Part shown: positions 39,336 through 52,670 of the stretch, piece after piece
How positions within the stretch are numbered: position 1 is the first letter of the stretch
Layout of the letters: the number at the start of each line of letters is the position of its first letter
From: Adineta vaga
Taxonomy: Eukaryota; Rotifera
Reading direction: 5' to 3'
Length of the DNA: 64,000 nt
Assembly (NCBI GenBank): GCA_021613535.1
Contig: CP075495.1
Span: 6,758,001-6,822,000, forward strand
The notes under the pieces: model-generated
What the model saw: only the letters and a program-made list of their open reading frames with translations
What the model was told of the DNA's origin: nothing
Database searches by the model: none
Made by a program: the position numbers and the translations under genes

Positions 39336-40945
39336 ACGTCGTTTTGTTTTTCGTTTTGCTTCTATTTACAGTGCTTGTACAGTTTGATGTGTATGTCTTA
39401 TTTTTTAAATACGAGAAAAAAAAACGTTTCAAAGAAAACATAATTATATTTTAATTTCTACATTGTATAGAAAAAAATCATTGCATTTTTCAACATAAAT
39501 CAGTTAACGATTGGTTGAATCTTGCGAACATGAAAATGTCTCCCCTGGGACGAATGAATAGAAAACAAAGAGAAAAAGAAAAAGAAATCTATATTCATTG
39601 GTTCTTTGTCAATAAGAAGAGAAAAAAAAGAGAGTTGATTTGATTAAGTCTATTAAAAATAGATTTCATGATTTTCTTATTCATTTCGATATTTATGATG
39701 TTGATAACAATATAGAGAAAATTAGATGAGATATAAACGGAAATGTAAGAAAGAAGGTCGAACTTGTAATTTAGACAAAGATAGACGGAAATGCATCATC
39801 AAAGGAGAAAAGAAAGAGAAAAGAAAGAAAGTTCACATTTGCTATACTTTAGATTGATATTGTTAAAGAATACAGTATAGTTTGCATGTCTAAGAAGAAA
39901 GAGTCTCAAACTAATCAAATAATCCGTTCTAATCTGTTGCTATGAAAGACCTAATCGTTTTTCCGCTTCATTTCATTTCTATTGGTATATGAATAAAAAA
40001 AGCGTAACTATATATTTATATGACAAGGATTTTGATTCACACCATCATCAGTAGTACCACCTGGCGTGTTATTATTGAATGAATAGAGCTACTCGAGTTA
40101 ATTGTGGACGACTTGAGCTTGTTTGCAACATACATACATACATATATACACTCTTATTCTTATATACAAGTGGCTCAATATATAATTGTTCTCTAGTTAC
40201 ATATTCTTGTCTCTTTATCCATACACATACTTAGATCGTTAATACCCATAATTAGATTCGAGGTTGTTTCGTATAATTTCTCATTCTTCATAAAAAAAAC
40301 TCTACTTATCGAAATAATAGAAGAAATAAAAGAAGATGTGACTGTCGATGAAGTGAAGTTCAACACAAGCAGAAAACTATTAGAAATGAATAATTACAAT
40401 ATAAATATATGCGTTCTTTATCTGTAATAATATGCTTGTTTGTGAATAATTTAAAAGAAAATAACAGCAATGTGGACATTAATGATGAGGATAATGTCGT
40501 TCAAAGAAGAAGCAATTTGAAGCCTGATTACATCTGATGATGACGAGAGTAAGAGCAAGTGCCCGATGCCGATGAATTGCTCATATCCGGCTTGCTTTTT
40601 ATTCTTTAATCATCTCCATCTGCATTTTGCTGTCGTCATCATCAACACATTGATGACAATAAAACAAAAAAGAAAGAGAAACTGAATGAACATCATCATC
40701 ATGAGCAATTGCTGATTTCAATTGCAATATCCTGTTGTATGTGCATATCACACGATACTCTTCACATCTCTAATTTTGTTTCATTTCCGTTCGAAATGTT
40801 CGCTTTGCTTATCGAGGTGTATATCCTCTTATGTATGTCTCTTCTAATCAAACTATTCTCTTCAGAAAGAAAATTCAAATCAATATAATATATATATGTA
40901 ATTTTTTTTTAGATACAAAAGAAAACATAACGTACATATATAAAG
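39336..40945. other. 3' region of the homeobox gene
   Basis: This is 1.6 kb between convergent genes. It has purine-rich runs (AGAAAGAAAG type) at about 39560-39840 and a CATCATCATCATGAGCAATT patch at about 40690-40710. It probably holds 3' UTR. No open frame worth calling and no RNA gene was recognised. Confidence 0.4.
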
Positions 40946-43900
40946 TCACAGAAAATAGCGAGTAAAAGCAAGTGAAACATTAATAATCAAAAGACAAGTA
41001 CCAAAAATTAAACCAAATAAAAGACTGGCACGACGACGTTTAAATAAACTTGGTGATAAATATTCAACAAATGAAGAAAGTATATATTGACCATCCAATG
41101 CATAGCATGGTACAGCATTAAAAAAAGCTAATGCAAACGAAAATGCGCCGAGATATCTAGATTATGAAAACGAAAGATCAGAAACTGACAAGCATTTTCT
41201 AATAATTAGCTTACTGGAAAAACAGTGGAATGTCATGAATAAGCATAGTTGGAAAATAACGATAATTTGGTTTGTAAGATTGAATACTAACTAAAAAGAA
41301 AGATCATATGCGATTGATTTTAAAGTATTCTTAATTCTTAGTTCAATTCGTTTATATTTCCTTTTTATAGAAAGGAAATAAGTTTTTATACTAGTCGACC
41401 TTAATGCATAGAAAATATGATGAGATGTCAATAACCTTCGAATTTGATTATTGAAGAAAGAAAACTATAATATGTCAATCTAAATTATATATCTTAATTA
41501 CCTTTTCCAGAGAAAAAGAAAAAAACAAGTAAAAAAGGATACACTTGTTCAATGTCATTAATTAACATTATCATATTCTACAAATTTTCCAGTGATTAAC
41601 AATGGTGCATCCGACTTCTTATACAATGGAAAAGAACGAAAGATTAATTAGTAGTATTTCAATTTAATAGTTCATTGTGTATATGAGTCTATTCGTTTAT
41701 TTTTATCTTCTCTCTATTCAAGTATAATATTATTTACGATTGAAGACGATGGAAATATCAATTCATGAGTTTTCTAATCATATCACTAATTCATATTTTA
41801 TTTTCTTGATTTATTCTATAATTGTATAGTATCACTATTTTCTTCAATGAATAAATTCAGATAACGGAAATTTAATGTAACTGAAATAACGGCTTACCAG
41901 TTCGATAGATTTCATGAATTGAACCAACAAAAAGTATTGGTAAACCATTATTATGAGTAATACGTATTAAACGTGTAATATTGTCTGAGGAAAATGGATG
42001 AAGACATGATGAATCACTATTATAACTTTGACAATCACTATTTAAGAAACAGGATGGATGTTTAATAACAACCCGAGCTTCTATACATGCACCATTCTAT
42101 GAGAATAGCAATAAAAATTGTTGTTTACAATTGAAAATAAAAGTTTACTTGATCGGGATACTGTTTCGAATGATAGAGAAAACAATAATTTTTCTGCGAT
42201 AAATTTTGACAACAATCATAATGACTTGTTTGATTTAATTCTAAAAATAAATTCAATTAGTTCTTCTTGAAAGATGTAAATCAGTTAAGAAGAATATATC
42301 GTCTAGAAAATAATAGTTAATAAAAGAAGATTGATAAGAATAAAAATAGCATCAATTTAATAGAAGAAATCAAGCTGAAAAAAATCGTTTTGTTTGTAAT
42401 ATATGTTCTTTTCATGGGTGAAATGGTAGAAACTTTGTTGTTGTATTGAGAAAAACAAGTAGAAAATAATTTTTTTGAAAAATAAATTAAGTTTTAGGCT
42501 TCCTGATCTTTGAATAATATGTAATAGTGCATCATAAGATTGTATCACACTTTTTCCTTTCAACATCTTTATTCTAATGAAGTCATAGCTCAAAAAAAGT
42601 AACAGCTGATAATGATCTTGGAATATTTATGAATATAGCTGAGTTTTCTATCAAGAATACTTTACATAATCTTACCAATATGACTTGAATGACGTTGTAT
42701 TTCAGTTTGTGTCAAACAATAGCCACTACTCTGTTGTGGATGTCGATCATTAATTGTACGTAAACATTGATACCAATCTTTGGATGTATTCACAGTACAT
42801 ACATCAATTGATTGAATTATCGAATGAACGGGTAAGAGATCACGGATTGGTGAATCCTCAAAAAAGAAATTCAACAAGATTATTGTAGAGATAAACTTAC
42901 TTTCGACACACGGTATACAGTTGCTGCTTCTGTATAAAAATATCGAAGAAAAATGGGATTGAAAAGGAGAAAAATAAGAGCAATAACAACTAAAACCATA
43001 TTATGAAATACACCGGCACAATAAATTCTTTTTTTTTTGTATAAAGAAAAAGAATGAAGTTTTCAATAGTCTATTGAATTCTTTCAATTTATAATATTTA
43101 CCTCAATTGTCTCACAGCAGATATCATTTGTAACTGTTCTTGATGTAGATCAACATAAGCACCTGGATAGACAAGAAATAAAAAATATCCACAACCATTG
43201 ACACGAATTTGTTCACTACCAAAGAATACTATCAATGAATAGAATACAAGAGATAAATTACTAACGCTGATGCTGCTACAGCATGACCAAATTCATGAAA
43301 TACAGTACATAGAAGTAATGCTAGAAAAAAATGTGGAATCTGTTCTAAAGGTACATTAATACCAGGAATCTAAATAAAATCATGTTGTTGTTTTCTCTCG
43401 ATTTTCAATCCATTCTTTCTACGAACTATTGGTTGTATCAATAATTTATCACGATCGTTTTCGTTTGCATTATTTTGATTATTTGAACTTTCTATCAACG
43501 ATCGTGCACCACCGTTCGTATTGATTGAAAGATCTATATTTGATGGTATTCTTCTTTGTAATTCATAAATATATTTGATTGGTAAAATCAGTAATGTAAT
43601 ACAAGCGGTTACAGCTGTTCCAAAGGCAACAAGTATACCGATTGTAAACCAGATCTTCCAGAGACGAGCATTTGTTGTGCCAATTCGATAGAAAACACGA
43701 TTAAATGATGTGGTATAAAATCCAATATTAAATATAGAGATATGACAACCCAATGATCGAAGTAAACGAATATAGGGTCGTTTTGTCATTCGAAGACGCT
43801 AAAGATTTAGATAAGTTTTGGTTTTGGAAAAAGTTCAGAATAAGTAAATGCCTACTAGGAAAACATGATTGATAAAATAGACGCACACCAGATAACAAGA

Positions 43901-43978
43901 ACTTGAAGAAGAAAACGAACAAATATCATTGATGATGCATTGAATCGCATCTTGGAATGATCACGTTCCTTTAAATGG
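40946..43978 (-). CDS. MBTPS2: Site-2 protease (membrane-bound transcription factor protease), multi-exon
   Basis: This is an intramembrane zinc metalloprotease of Golgi and ER that makes the second cut in SREBP and ATF6. Family strings appear in order on the minus strand: [20 protein letters not shown] (about 43700), the zinc motif HEFGH (43283-43297), [14 protein letters not shown] (about 43160), [20 protein letters not shown] (about 42970), [14 protein letters not shown] in the PDZ-like luminal part (42850), a Cys-rich luminal part with [11 protein letters not shown] and [11 protein letters not shown] (42250-41900), and [14 protein letters not shown] with the LDG aspartate ligand (about 41090). 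The stop is at 40946. The N-terminal exon is not settled. One hydrophobic exon at about 43978-43865 and a tiny MPSIV exon near 44256 are candidates, but their frames do not join cleanly. A Ser-rich loop in vertebrates is replaced by an Asn-rich one. Confidence 0.88.
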
Positions 43979-44561
43979 ATAAAAAAATAATGAGACAAAG
44001 AAAAAAGGATACATTAGCGAACTTTCGTTTGATCTCTACTATACACATAATATGCGAAATGAAAAATTGAAATGTGATGTGTGCTGTACTACTCTAATGT
44101 ACGACGTTTCTAAACGCATTGAACAGATACACTAATGCATATGTATATATATATATATATAAATATGGAAAGTTCATCAATGAAAATCTTTTTATTCGAT
44201 TGTATTGATAGATTTTTAGAATAGTGAATTGTCACTTACGACTATACTCGGCATGTTGATAATCAAGGTAAGATTTTAAATAAGTCACTTTGGTTGTTGA
44301 TAAATAATGCTTAATTGATGAAGAAATAATACATCTTTTCTTCTAATCATTATAAATAAGTATTGTATTTCTGAAGAAATGATTAATAGATTAGTATGTG
44401 TGTGTGTTTTTGTTTAATAGGAATGGAAAATTTATTTATTCATATATGAAAAATTAAATAAAACATTTGAAGAAAACCGGTTTCTTAATAATAAAAACTT
44501 ATTGCCAGGAAAGAATAGAAACAAAACAAATGAGCAATGAAAGTGATGAAAGAAGATATTA
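43979..44561. other. Gap between MBTPS2 and CNK, with (TA)n run
   Basis: A (TA)n run sits at about 44143-44162. A possible MBTPS2 first exon (ATG then GTAAGT, minus strand, near 44256-44242) is the only gene-like signal. The rest looks like promoter and CNK 3' UTR. Confidence 0.4.
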
Positions 44562-47500
44562 TTATTTTTGTTGTTCTTCTTCAAGTGATGTATCAGGAAA
44601 ACGATGACTTTTATAAACGCCAGATGATGCTGATGATTGTTGCATATTTGAAGTTAGAAACTGTGGCATATTTGATGTGATAAGATGTTTAATAGGAGAA
44701 TTTAATTGTTCACTTTTTCTGTATGATGACGAAGGTGAACGACGTGAAAACAATGAATCATCATCATTTGATGGCGAACTTGAAGATAGGAAAGTACTTT
44801 TAGTCATAGGAATGGGTAGAGTTGATGCATGAACAGATATATACAATGGAGCAGTATGACCGATAGCAGATGAATTTTGTTGTGATGATGAAGAATTACT
44901 TGAGGGTGAAAAAGGTTCAGGTTGAAAAATGGGTGATAATGGATCTTCGGAAAATGAATTCGGTCGATCAAAACAATAACTTGTGGAACGAGATGATGAT
45001 AAAGAAAGTTCTTCATCACCAACAAGAAAAAGACTGTTTTCTGAAGGTCGTTGAGATGATGATCTGCTAAATGAGGGAGAAAACGATGAAGTTTTATCAC
45101 TGGATGCGGACGATATAACAGCTGTTGGAGTTGAAAAGCCACCTGAGGAATTGAGCATCAATGGCGGATGATCACGTAAAGATTGAATGCGCTAAAGAAA
45201 AAGATCAATAAGAATTGTAAAAAACTTTTCTCTTCAATCAAATAGTAACTATAGATTTAAATCTATTCAAACGATTAAGACTATTTTTTCCTTCTCATAT
45301 CTTACTTCTTGTCGATAATTATTAGTCAATATTTGACTATTAACAAACATGCGTTGATGTGGATGTTCACTTGATGAATCTGAATCAGATAATCTCGATG
45401 CTGCATTGACATAAGCATTTTCATCATCATTTTCATATGCTGGTGGAAATCGTATAGGTGAACTACATGTCCGATGATGACCTTTGCTTAATGGTGTTTT
45501 CATTGAGCTTTCAGATAGATCATTAGTTGATTTCAATGAACTAGTATGTGTTGTCGGTAATGATAATATCGATGTTGATGATGCTGATCGTATATGACGA
45601 GCAGCTGATGATGTATTCATTCGTTTATCATCTCGCAAAACATTCTATAAATAATAACAATGAGAACTTGATTAAATATTCAAAAAATTGAAAGTTTACT
45701 CTATCTTTTGTTGACTCCAAATCTGATATACTACTATGATATGAGACAGATTTTTGCGATGATACAACTGATTCTCTATCGGAATCATTTTCACTATCAC
45801 CAGCTGAACTTGTTTGTTTCGTTCGGGATTGTTTTTTCTTTGATGATGAATGAGAATCAAAAATCGGTGTAGTTGCTGGTGATCCTTCGCGTGAATCAAC
45901 AAAACCTTTATTAAAACCAGCAATTTTCGAATCATCAATATTGAAATTAATCGCTGCTAAACCCATTTTATTCATCCATTTAGCCATTTCATCACGTGAT
46001 GTACAATGAAAATATTCGCCATCTTTACTATTTTCATCCGTAATACGAAATGCACTATATTTAATAGAAAAAGAACTTATTTACAAACGGAATGAATGAA
46101 ACTTTTCCACTTACTATTTCCTTTTTTCCGGTGCTGGTGAAACATTTTTCCCTTCTAGTTTTATTTCAATTTCTTGATTTTTCTCCTAAATTAACAATGT
46201 ACTTCATACGTTTGTTATTCTACATGAAACTTACATGTTGAGATTTAAATACATATAAAGTACCCCCTTTTAATACACACCAATAAAGTCGCCATTGTAC
46301 AAATGATATAGTTCCTTTGGGTGAATAACGAAATAAAGACCCTTCACAATCACCTTTACCCAAATCATTACAGGAAATATTTTTATATGATGCTACAATA
46401 AAGACATACATTTTCAATGACAAAATTCTATTGAATTATTTTTGAAATTTCTTTCTTCCCAAATATAACTAACACTACTCCCGCGATACAAAAATTACCT
46501 TTAAATAGAATTTTTCTGTTAAATGCTTACTAGAAATTTTGTTTTGTAATATTAATCTTTAATAAAAGTTTGAACAAAATGACTTACATGTTCGTTTTAG
46601 ATAACGTCGTTCCGTTGAACAAGAACTCTACAGAGAAAAAAAATAGATTAATTATTTGATGAGGAATCAACTGACTTTTCGACTATCACTATGATTCAAT
46701 GGTGGTTTGTTCGTGACTATAGTAGAATTGTTACTAAATATAGAACAAATTTCCATTTTCATTTCATTACGGAATCTAAAAAATAAAGCTTGAAATTAAA
46801 TTTTCATTTTCTTCAAAAACAAATAAATTACGTCATGTTCTTTCCAGTGTCTTCAGGTGATCGTTTATGACGATTTTTATCTGATTGATCAGATGACTTG
46901 AAAGAAGACAAATGATACATAATGTGCAGAGAATCAAATAAAATGTATTATAATTTACTTTAAATATACTTGAAAGTGATGAACGTGTTGATGATGCTGT
47001 TTGTAAACTTGTTTGACTACCATTTTTATCGATCGATGAAGATGGTAAGATTGGCGGAGAGGATGATATTGAATCATTATTTAATGATATGGAAGAATTT
47101 TGTTTATGTATGGAATGAAGTCGTTTTATATTCACTAATTGTGGATGATCTTTATTTGTATGATCATTCATATCAGCAATGACTGATTTAGTGTCTTGTC
47201 GAGGACGAAATATTGTTGGAATGTAAGATTCAAAACCCTAGAAAAGTTTAGATAAAAAATGATGATGACGAAGAGGAAAATATAGATATTTTTCTTACTG
47301 TTTTTCTCGGACTTTTTGGTGTAGCATTTGGTGACGGATGTTGACTACTACCAGCAGATGGTGCACGTTCATTGACTAGAATATCAATAAAAGAGATTTG
47401 CATTTCAAAATCTTTCACTCGTTCTCCATCATCAATCATACTTTTTTGGTTCAAATTAGGTACTGTTGGAGATGTAGGTGATGCTAATGCAGTTGTTGAA

Positions 47501-49484
47501 ACAGATGAGTTCGTTGATGATGGTACTGTATGATCTGAATTTTCACTGTTACTGTATGTCGTAATAGTATTATTTGCAAGTGGTTCAGTAAGATCAGGCA
47601 ATGATGAATGTTGATCGCGTTTAATTTGTGAAGAACGTTTACTTTGATATAAAGTTTCATCATCACTTTCAACTTCAATTTCCCTAAAAACAAAAACAGA
47701 TCGACCTCATCAATGATGTTAGCAAAAGTATTGATTCAATGATTTAATAAAATAAGACAACATTGAGATAGAGAACAGAACAATAGAGACACATTCAATA
47801 TGTATATAATAGATATTATTTATCTACCTGTTCTTCCTCTTGGATACTATGATGATAGAAAGATGAAATTTAACGACAAAAAATCAGATTAGTTACCCAT
47901 CTTGTTCTAATAACATTGTTCGATTTTCTTCTGTTTGTTGATTTCTTCGTTCAAGAGCACCACGTGCATGTGATCGACGAGGATTTTGTGGACCATCAGC
48001 AAGACGTTTTGTATATACTTCATCATCATTATGTCGAGGCATCTTTTTCACCAATAAACATATTTCATTCGAATGCGAAGATGTACGAAGTAATTCATTA
48101 AAATGTATTGGATCCCAACCAATCTGTTAAAACATAAGAGAAGGTTAAAATTTATATATTCAAGTTAAAGTTAATCAGACATGAGAAACTTCGTTACATT
48201 CTTTACATTTTTTCAATGATAGTCAGAAACCTTGATGTACATTTATATCGCATAGTTCTATCTATGATTTGAAAACGATATACTTACAATGACTTGATTG
48301 TTAATTTCTATGATTTCATCTCCGATATTAATTGCACTAAAACCTGATCCCATAGAACTCATGGCCTGAAATAAAATATTATTAATCAATGAATTTATTC
48401 ATCAATATCACATTACTTCGGTTTCGATACTGGATATTACATGTGAATAATCAGGCATGGTTGTATATTCAATATTCTAAACATCCAGAATGTTGTTATC
48501 TTTTCAATACGAAAGTTTTTCTATATTTACCACATCATCTTTTAATGGGCGTCGTAAATGAACGCGTGTTAAATAGCAATCCGATGAGAACAATGAATCT
48601 TTATTTTGGCGAATTAGAGAAATCGCTATTGTACGTAATTCACCGATCTATCTCATAATTGACATAGTGAATAAAAATGATATTTTCAAAGTGAAAAAAA
48701 AATCTTTACATTTATGATTAATTTCGTTTTTGGCATATTAATTTGATCGATAATTCGTAAATTACGAACTAAAACACGTATCTGAACTAAATCTTTAATT
48801 ATCTTTCGACGTAAATCAATATATTCGATGTTTTCAATGAATGGTAATCTAATTCGAAGAAAAAGTTACTTAAAAACATGTTCATTATTTAGAATCTACC
48901 TTCCCAACCAATGGCAAGCAGTAACAATTGCATCTGATAAACTGCTAATTGCTGTATAAAATTCAGGTGAATTTATCATATTACTATTATCGTTCATGGA
49001 GTCTTTATCTTCTTGTCGTTTCAATAGATTGTAACATGTTGTTGCCGTACAGTGAATACGCATAAAAAGTACTGCAAGCGTTTCACTACGTAAACGACTG
49101 GCCTGAAATATGAATTACGCACTTGAAATAGAACATTAGAAAATTGTTAACATACAAGAATGAGAAGAAGATCAATTGATTGCATTAAAATAAGTTGTTG
49201 ATCAAGTTTATTAATACCCATTCGAATAAGATCTTCTCGCAGCAGCAGACTCAAAGCAATTCCATCAATATTATGCTCACGAAATATATCACTTATGTCG
49301 CTTTGTATACCAGCAAGGCCTGAATAGATTCGAATAAAAAAATAATAAGAATAATTTCGATAAATTTTATTCCATAATAACCTCCAATCCATCTGGCTAC
49401 TTCATTTGCTTCCCAACGAGAGACCATAGTGGATCGTTCTCGTGTTAATTTGATTGAACCACTATTATAGTGCAAGGATTGCAT
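44562..49484 (-). CDS. Connector enhancer of KSR (CNK scaffold): SAM-CRIC-PDZ-PH
   Basis: This is a scaffold of Ras-Raf-MAPK and Rho-type signalling at membranes. Domains on the minus strand, in family order: SAM (about 49440-49150; RWEANEVARWIGG, then IFREHNIDGIALSLLLREDL), CRIC (about 49105-48560; YTAISSLSDAIVTACHWLGR, DLVQIRVLVRNLRIID), PDZ (about 48600-48000; MGSGFSAINIGDEIIEINNQ, GWDPIHFNELLRT), and PH (about 46420-45900). The PH domain opens with ISCNDLGKGDCEGSLFRYSP and has FVQWRLYWCVLKGGTLYVF, matching the vertebrate CNKSR2 ISCKDLGRGDCEGWLW. Long Ser-rich linkers lie between PDZ and PH and after PH to the stop at 44562. More than ten exons are present; I did not fix every boundary. 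The start could also be Met 49427 (MVSRWEANE), which is nearer the usual N-terminus. Confidence 0.88.
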
Positions 49485-49909
49485 CGCTCAAGAAAATCTC
49501 TCTTTCCCTTTTCTTTTCTTAATCAATATAAAAACATCCGTCACTGTATGAATGATTCTTTTCGTTTCTTTTCTTTTCGTTTCGTTTCTTTCTTTTTTTC
49601 TAACAATAAATAAACAAAATATTTTTACTGATAGATGATTTATCTAATCAAAATTCAAGCTGTCATTTTGCATATTTCTGATTAGTAAAACTAATAAATC
49701 AATCAATGAACAAAAATTTCTTCTAAAGAATCGAAAAAATTCTACTTTTTTAACTTTTAAATTCATTTTCTCGTGACAATACAAGTAAGAAAAAGATCTA
49801 TAGAGGGCGCTTCTTTATTTTCTTGACATGAGTATATATGTATACAGCATGGTAGATTATTTGTGTAATTTCATTCTCGATCTACTTGCGTTCATCTATC
49901 AATACTAAG
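49485..49909. promoter_or_regulatory. Divergent promoter region of CNK and YJU2B
   Basis: This is 425 bases between two divergent starts, with a pyrimidine-rich tract (TTTCGTTTCTTTTC type) at about 49555-49600. No coding frame is seen. Confidence 0.45.
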
Positions 49910-51244
49910 ATGGTAAATAATATCTATTGACTTCTTATTATTAACATTTTTTCTTTGTTCTAATTTGTAGGGTGAACGGAAAGGTCAAAATAAATATTAT
50001 CCACCAGATTTCGACTGGCGAAAACATTCATCTTTAAATGCTTACCAAGGTGTTCATGCTCTCCGTGAGCGTGCACGGAAACTTGATCGTGGCATTCTTA
50101 TTATTCGGTATGAAAATATTTTATAATTGAATAATATCTATCGATTAATTTAATTAGATTTGAAATGCCATACAATATCTGGTGTAATACATGTGGAAAT
50201 CATATTGGTATGGGTGTACGTTATAATGCTGAAAAAACGAAAATTGGAAATTATTTTACAACACCAATACTTCAATTTCGAATGAAATGTCATCTATGTG
50301 ATGGACATTTTGAAATAAAGACTGATCCAAAAGTAAGTTCTTCTAGATAGGAAGATATTGAATGTTTTGATTGAATAGCTCTGAGTTAATCGAATCGATA
50401 TATTATTCAGGCTCGTGATTATGTTATTGTTAGTGGAGCTCGTCGTGAAGAACAACGATGGGATGCAGCAGAAAATGGTCAAATTGTTATGGAATGTAAG
50501 TTTTTACAATTTCATTCTTAAGTTATTTTATTGGTACAAATGATTATTTCTAGCAAAAGAAGAAATGAAAAAACTTGCAACAGATGCTATGTTCAAATTA
50601 GAATATGAAGGAAAAGATCTATCAAAGAAGACAAGTAAAGCAGCACCTGATTTAAATGAACTTGAAATGCATCAATCAGCATGGAAAGATGATTATATTA
50701 TTAATTATGTGTTAAGAAAAGATCTACGTGTAAGTTATAGATATCAATGCCGATTTTTTTTTATATTGTTGATTTTGATTATTTGAATTAATTTAGCAAG
50801 CTAAACGTGAAGAACGTTCACAAAAAGAAGCTGATGATCGTGTACGAACGAAAGCATCAATTGATATTCCTCTTTTACCTTCCAGTCGACATGATGATCG
50901 ATTAGCAAAACTTTATCGATCGGAACCTGTTCGATGTAAGAACAAATGATCAATTTTGACAAAAAGATAATATTTGTTTTTTTTTCTATACTTCAGCTGC
51001 TCAACAGACAGATCTTGATCGACGTCTAACCATTGATAAACAACAAGTTCTAAAAGGAACATCATCAACTCCATCCGAAATCAACTGGAAACCAAGTACA
51101 CTTACTGCTAATAAAAAAAAACTTTCATCTACTTTTGGCATTGTACGGAACGTTGATAAACCTCCATCAGTATCTCAAACAACGACAACAAAATCTCTTG
51201 TTTCTTATACTGCAGATGACGATGATGATGAAGATTCTTCTTAG
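49910..51244 (+). CDS. YJU2B: YJU2B / CCDC130 (CWC16-family splicing factor), 7 exons
   Basis: This is a nuclear protein of the Yju2/CWC16 family linked to the spliceosome. Exons are 49910-49912 (only the Met codon), 49971-50107, 50158-50332, 50411-50495, 50554-50729, 50797-50935 and 50997-51244, joining to 320 residues. It is nearly collinear with the human protein: GERKGQNKYYPPDFDWRKH, LRERARKLDRGILIIRFEMP, YNIWCNTCGNHIGMGVRYNA, FRMKCHLCDGHFEIKTDPK, YVIVSGARREEQRWD and DAMFKLEYEG. The two CxxC pairs (WCNTC and KCHLC) form the family zinc site. The tail is shorter than in humans and ends in an Asp-rich run. The start codon is followed at once by a GTAAAT donor, so the Met stands alone in its exon. 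Confidence 0.93.
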
Positions 51245-51337
51245 CGTGTTTTGTTTCTTTCTTTTGTTTATGTTCTGTACATTTTAAATAATTCCATCTG
51301 TTTTGAAAAGAAAAACCAAGATTGATTATTTATTTCT

Positions 51338-51339
51338 AG
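51338..51339 (+). promoter_or_regulatory. Acceptor-like AG between YJU2B and the next gene
   Basis: A pyrimidine-rich tract ending in TTATTTCTAG lies 94 bases past the YJU2B stop and seven bases before the next ATG. There is no room for a usual promoter, and no AATAAA is seen in the 102-base spacer. This fits spliced-leader trans-splicing of a downstream cistron, but a cis-spliced 5' UTR intron is possible. Confidence 0.4.
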
Positions 51340-51346
51340 ATTTTCG

Positions 51347-52379
51347 ATGTCATCAACTGCTTCTTCATCCGGCATCGAAAGTGACACTGATAGTTCGCCG
51401 AATGTAAGTCAAAATCTATTCATAAAAGTCTTTTCCTTATATCATATATTTCATTTTAGCTCAATGAAGAAAAAAATAATCGTTCAATGTCTGATACTAT
51501 CAACGAATCAACTGATACATTAATTAGTGATAATATTGATGAAGGTTTTATTAATATGAATTTTGAAGAGAAAAAGTCAAACATTATGTCTGATATTCAG
51601 AGCCAGTGTAATCCTAATGAACAGTGCACATATTCAACATCGAAATCTTGTCATTTCCAATATTCATCGCGAAATCCATATGATGATGGTTAGTATTAAT
51701 TTATCCAAAGAAACAAAAATAAAAGAAATTATTCGAGAAAAATACCGCCATATGGCAGCATATTTGGCTAATCAAGGTCATCCATGCTGATAGACAAACT
51801 AAGTGCTAGTACATTCCTGGAGAGCAGAAGAATAGATATTAGATTGGATATGTTCGCATTCAGAAATAAATCAATATTTTCTTCGTCTTCAAACGATGTA
51901 CATTCTTTGAGTAATTGCATTATTATCAACTAAGGTCACACGTTTTGTAAATAATATCGAGATTTTGTCACTGGGATAGATAAGATAAATGTCAGTATGA
52001 TTCTTTTGTTCTTATTTAATAAGAACCAATCAATTATGTTTGAAAAAAGAAATACGAAGAAAAGTTTCTTTTTCAGATACATCTTCTTCTGTTGTCGAAG
52101 ATTGGGACGAAGAATGCAAACTTATTGAACCGTATTGTAAGTGAATTTACTTTTGAATACTCTATTCTAATATGAAATTTCATAGATTTTCCTAGTTACA
52201 TACGTCGAGCACAATGGCCGAATCATTGGCGCTGGACGCCACCACTCGGTATTCGTCGTACTTGTACACAACAATTACATCGTAATCTTGGTTTTGAGCC
52301 AACTGGTCTCTACGATGATGAAAGTGATAATTTATCATTCTATGCCAATCGTCGTAATTTTACATTTGATTTTCGTTAA
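51347..52379 (+). CDS. Unrecognised 179-residue protein, 4 exons
   Basis: Exons are 51347-51403, 51460-51688, 52077-52136 and 52186-52379; they join in phase to 179 residues. I do not recognise the family. The N-terminal 90 residues are acidic and Ser/Asn-rich, probably disordered (MSSTASSSGIESDTDSSPN). The C-terminal part is compact and aromatic-rich: VEDWDEECKLIEPYYFPSYI, RRAQWPNHWRWTPPLGIRR, LGFEPTGLYDDE, ending FTFDFR. That block looks like a conserved domain. Intron 2 is long (388 bases) for this region, and reading through its donor would give a short alternative C-terminus ending at about 51790. The gene follows YJU2B by 102 bases and converges with the calcium sensor gene. Confidence 0.65.
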
Positions 52380-52670
52380 GAAATTTTATTTTTTTTCTGT
52401 TACGTTCTATTATAGTATTTAATTGTTTTTCTTCCTTTTGTTTCCGTCTATTTTTTCTTGTCGAAAAAAAGGCGAAGTTCATTTGTCAAATATTTTCTGT
52501 TTTGTTATCTTTTTTTCTTGTTGTGTTGATGAAATATTCTTTTTTGCTTGTTAGCCGAAGCAATGAAACCTGAAACTGCTTATATATATATATTGAAGAA
52601 GGAAAAATACAGACGACACTTATGTCAAAAAAATTCTTTGTTTTTTAATTTCATTTGTTTTTGTACATAA

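Noticed and set aside
42357-42593. Minus-strand frame inside the MBTPS2 region
   Set aside because: It falls between two well-matched MBTPS2 exons, has no similarity to the protease and reads as intron.
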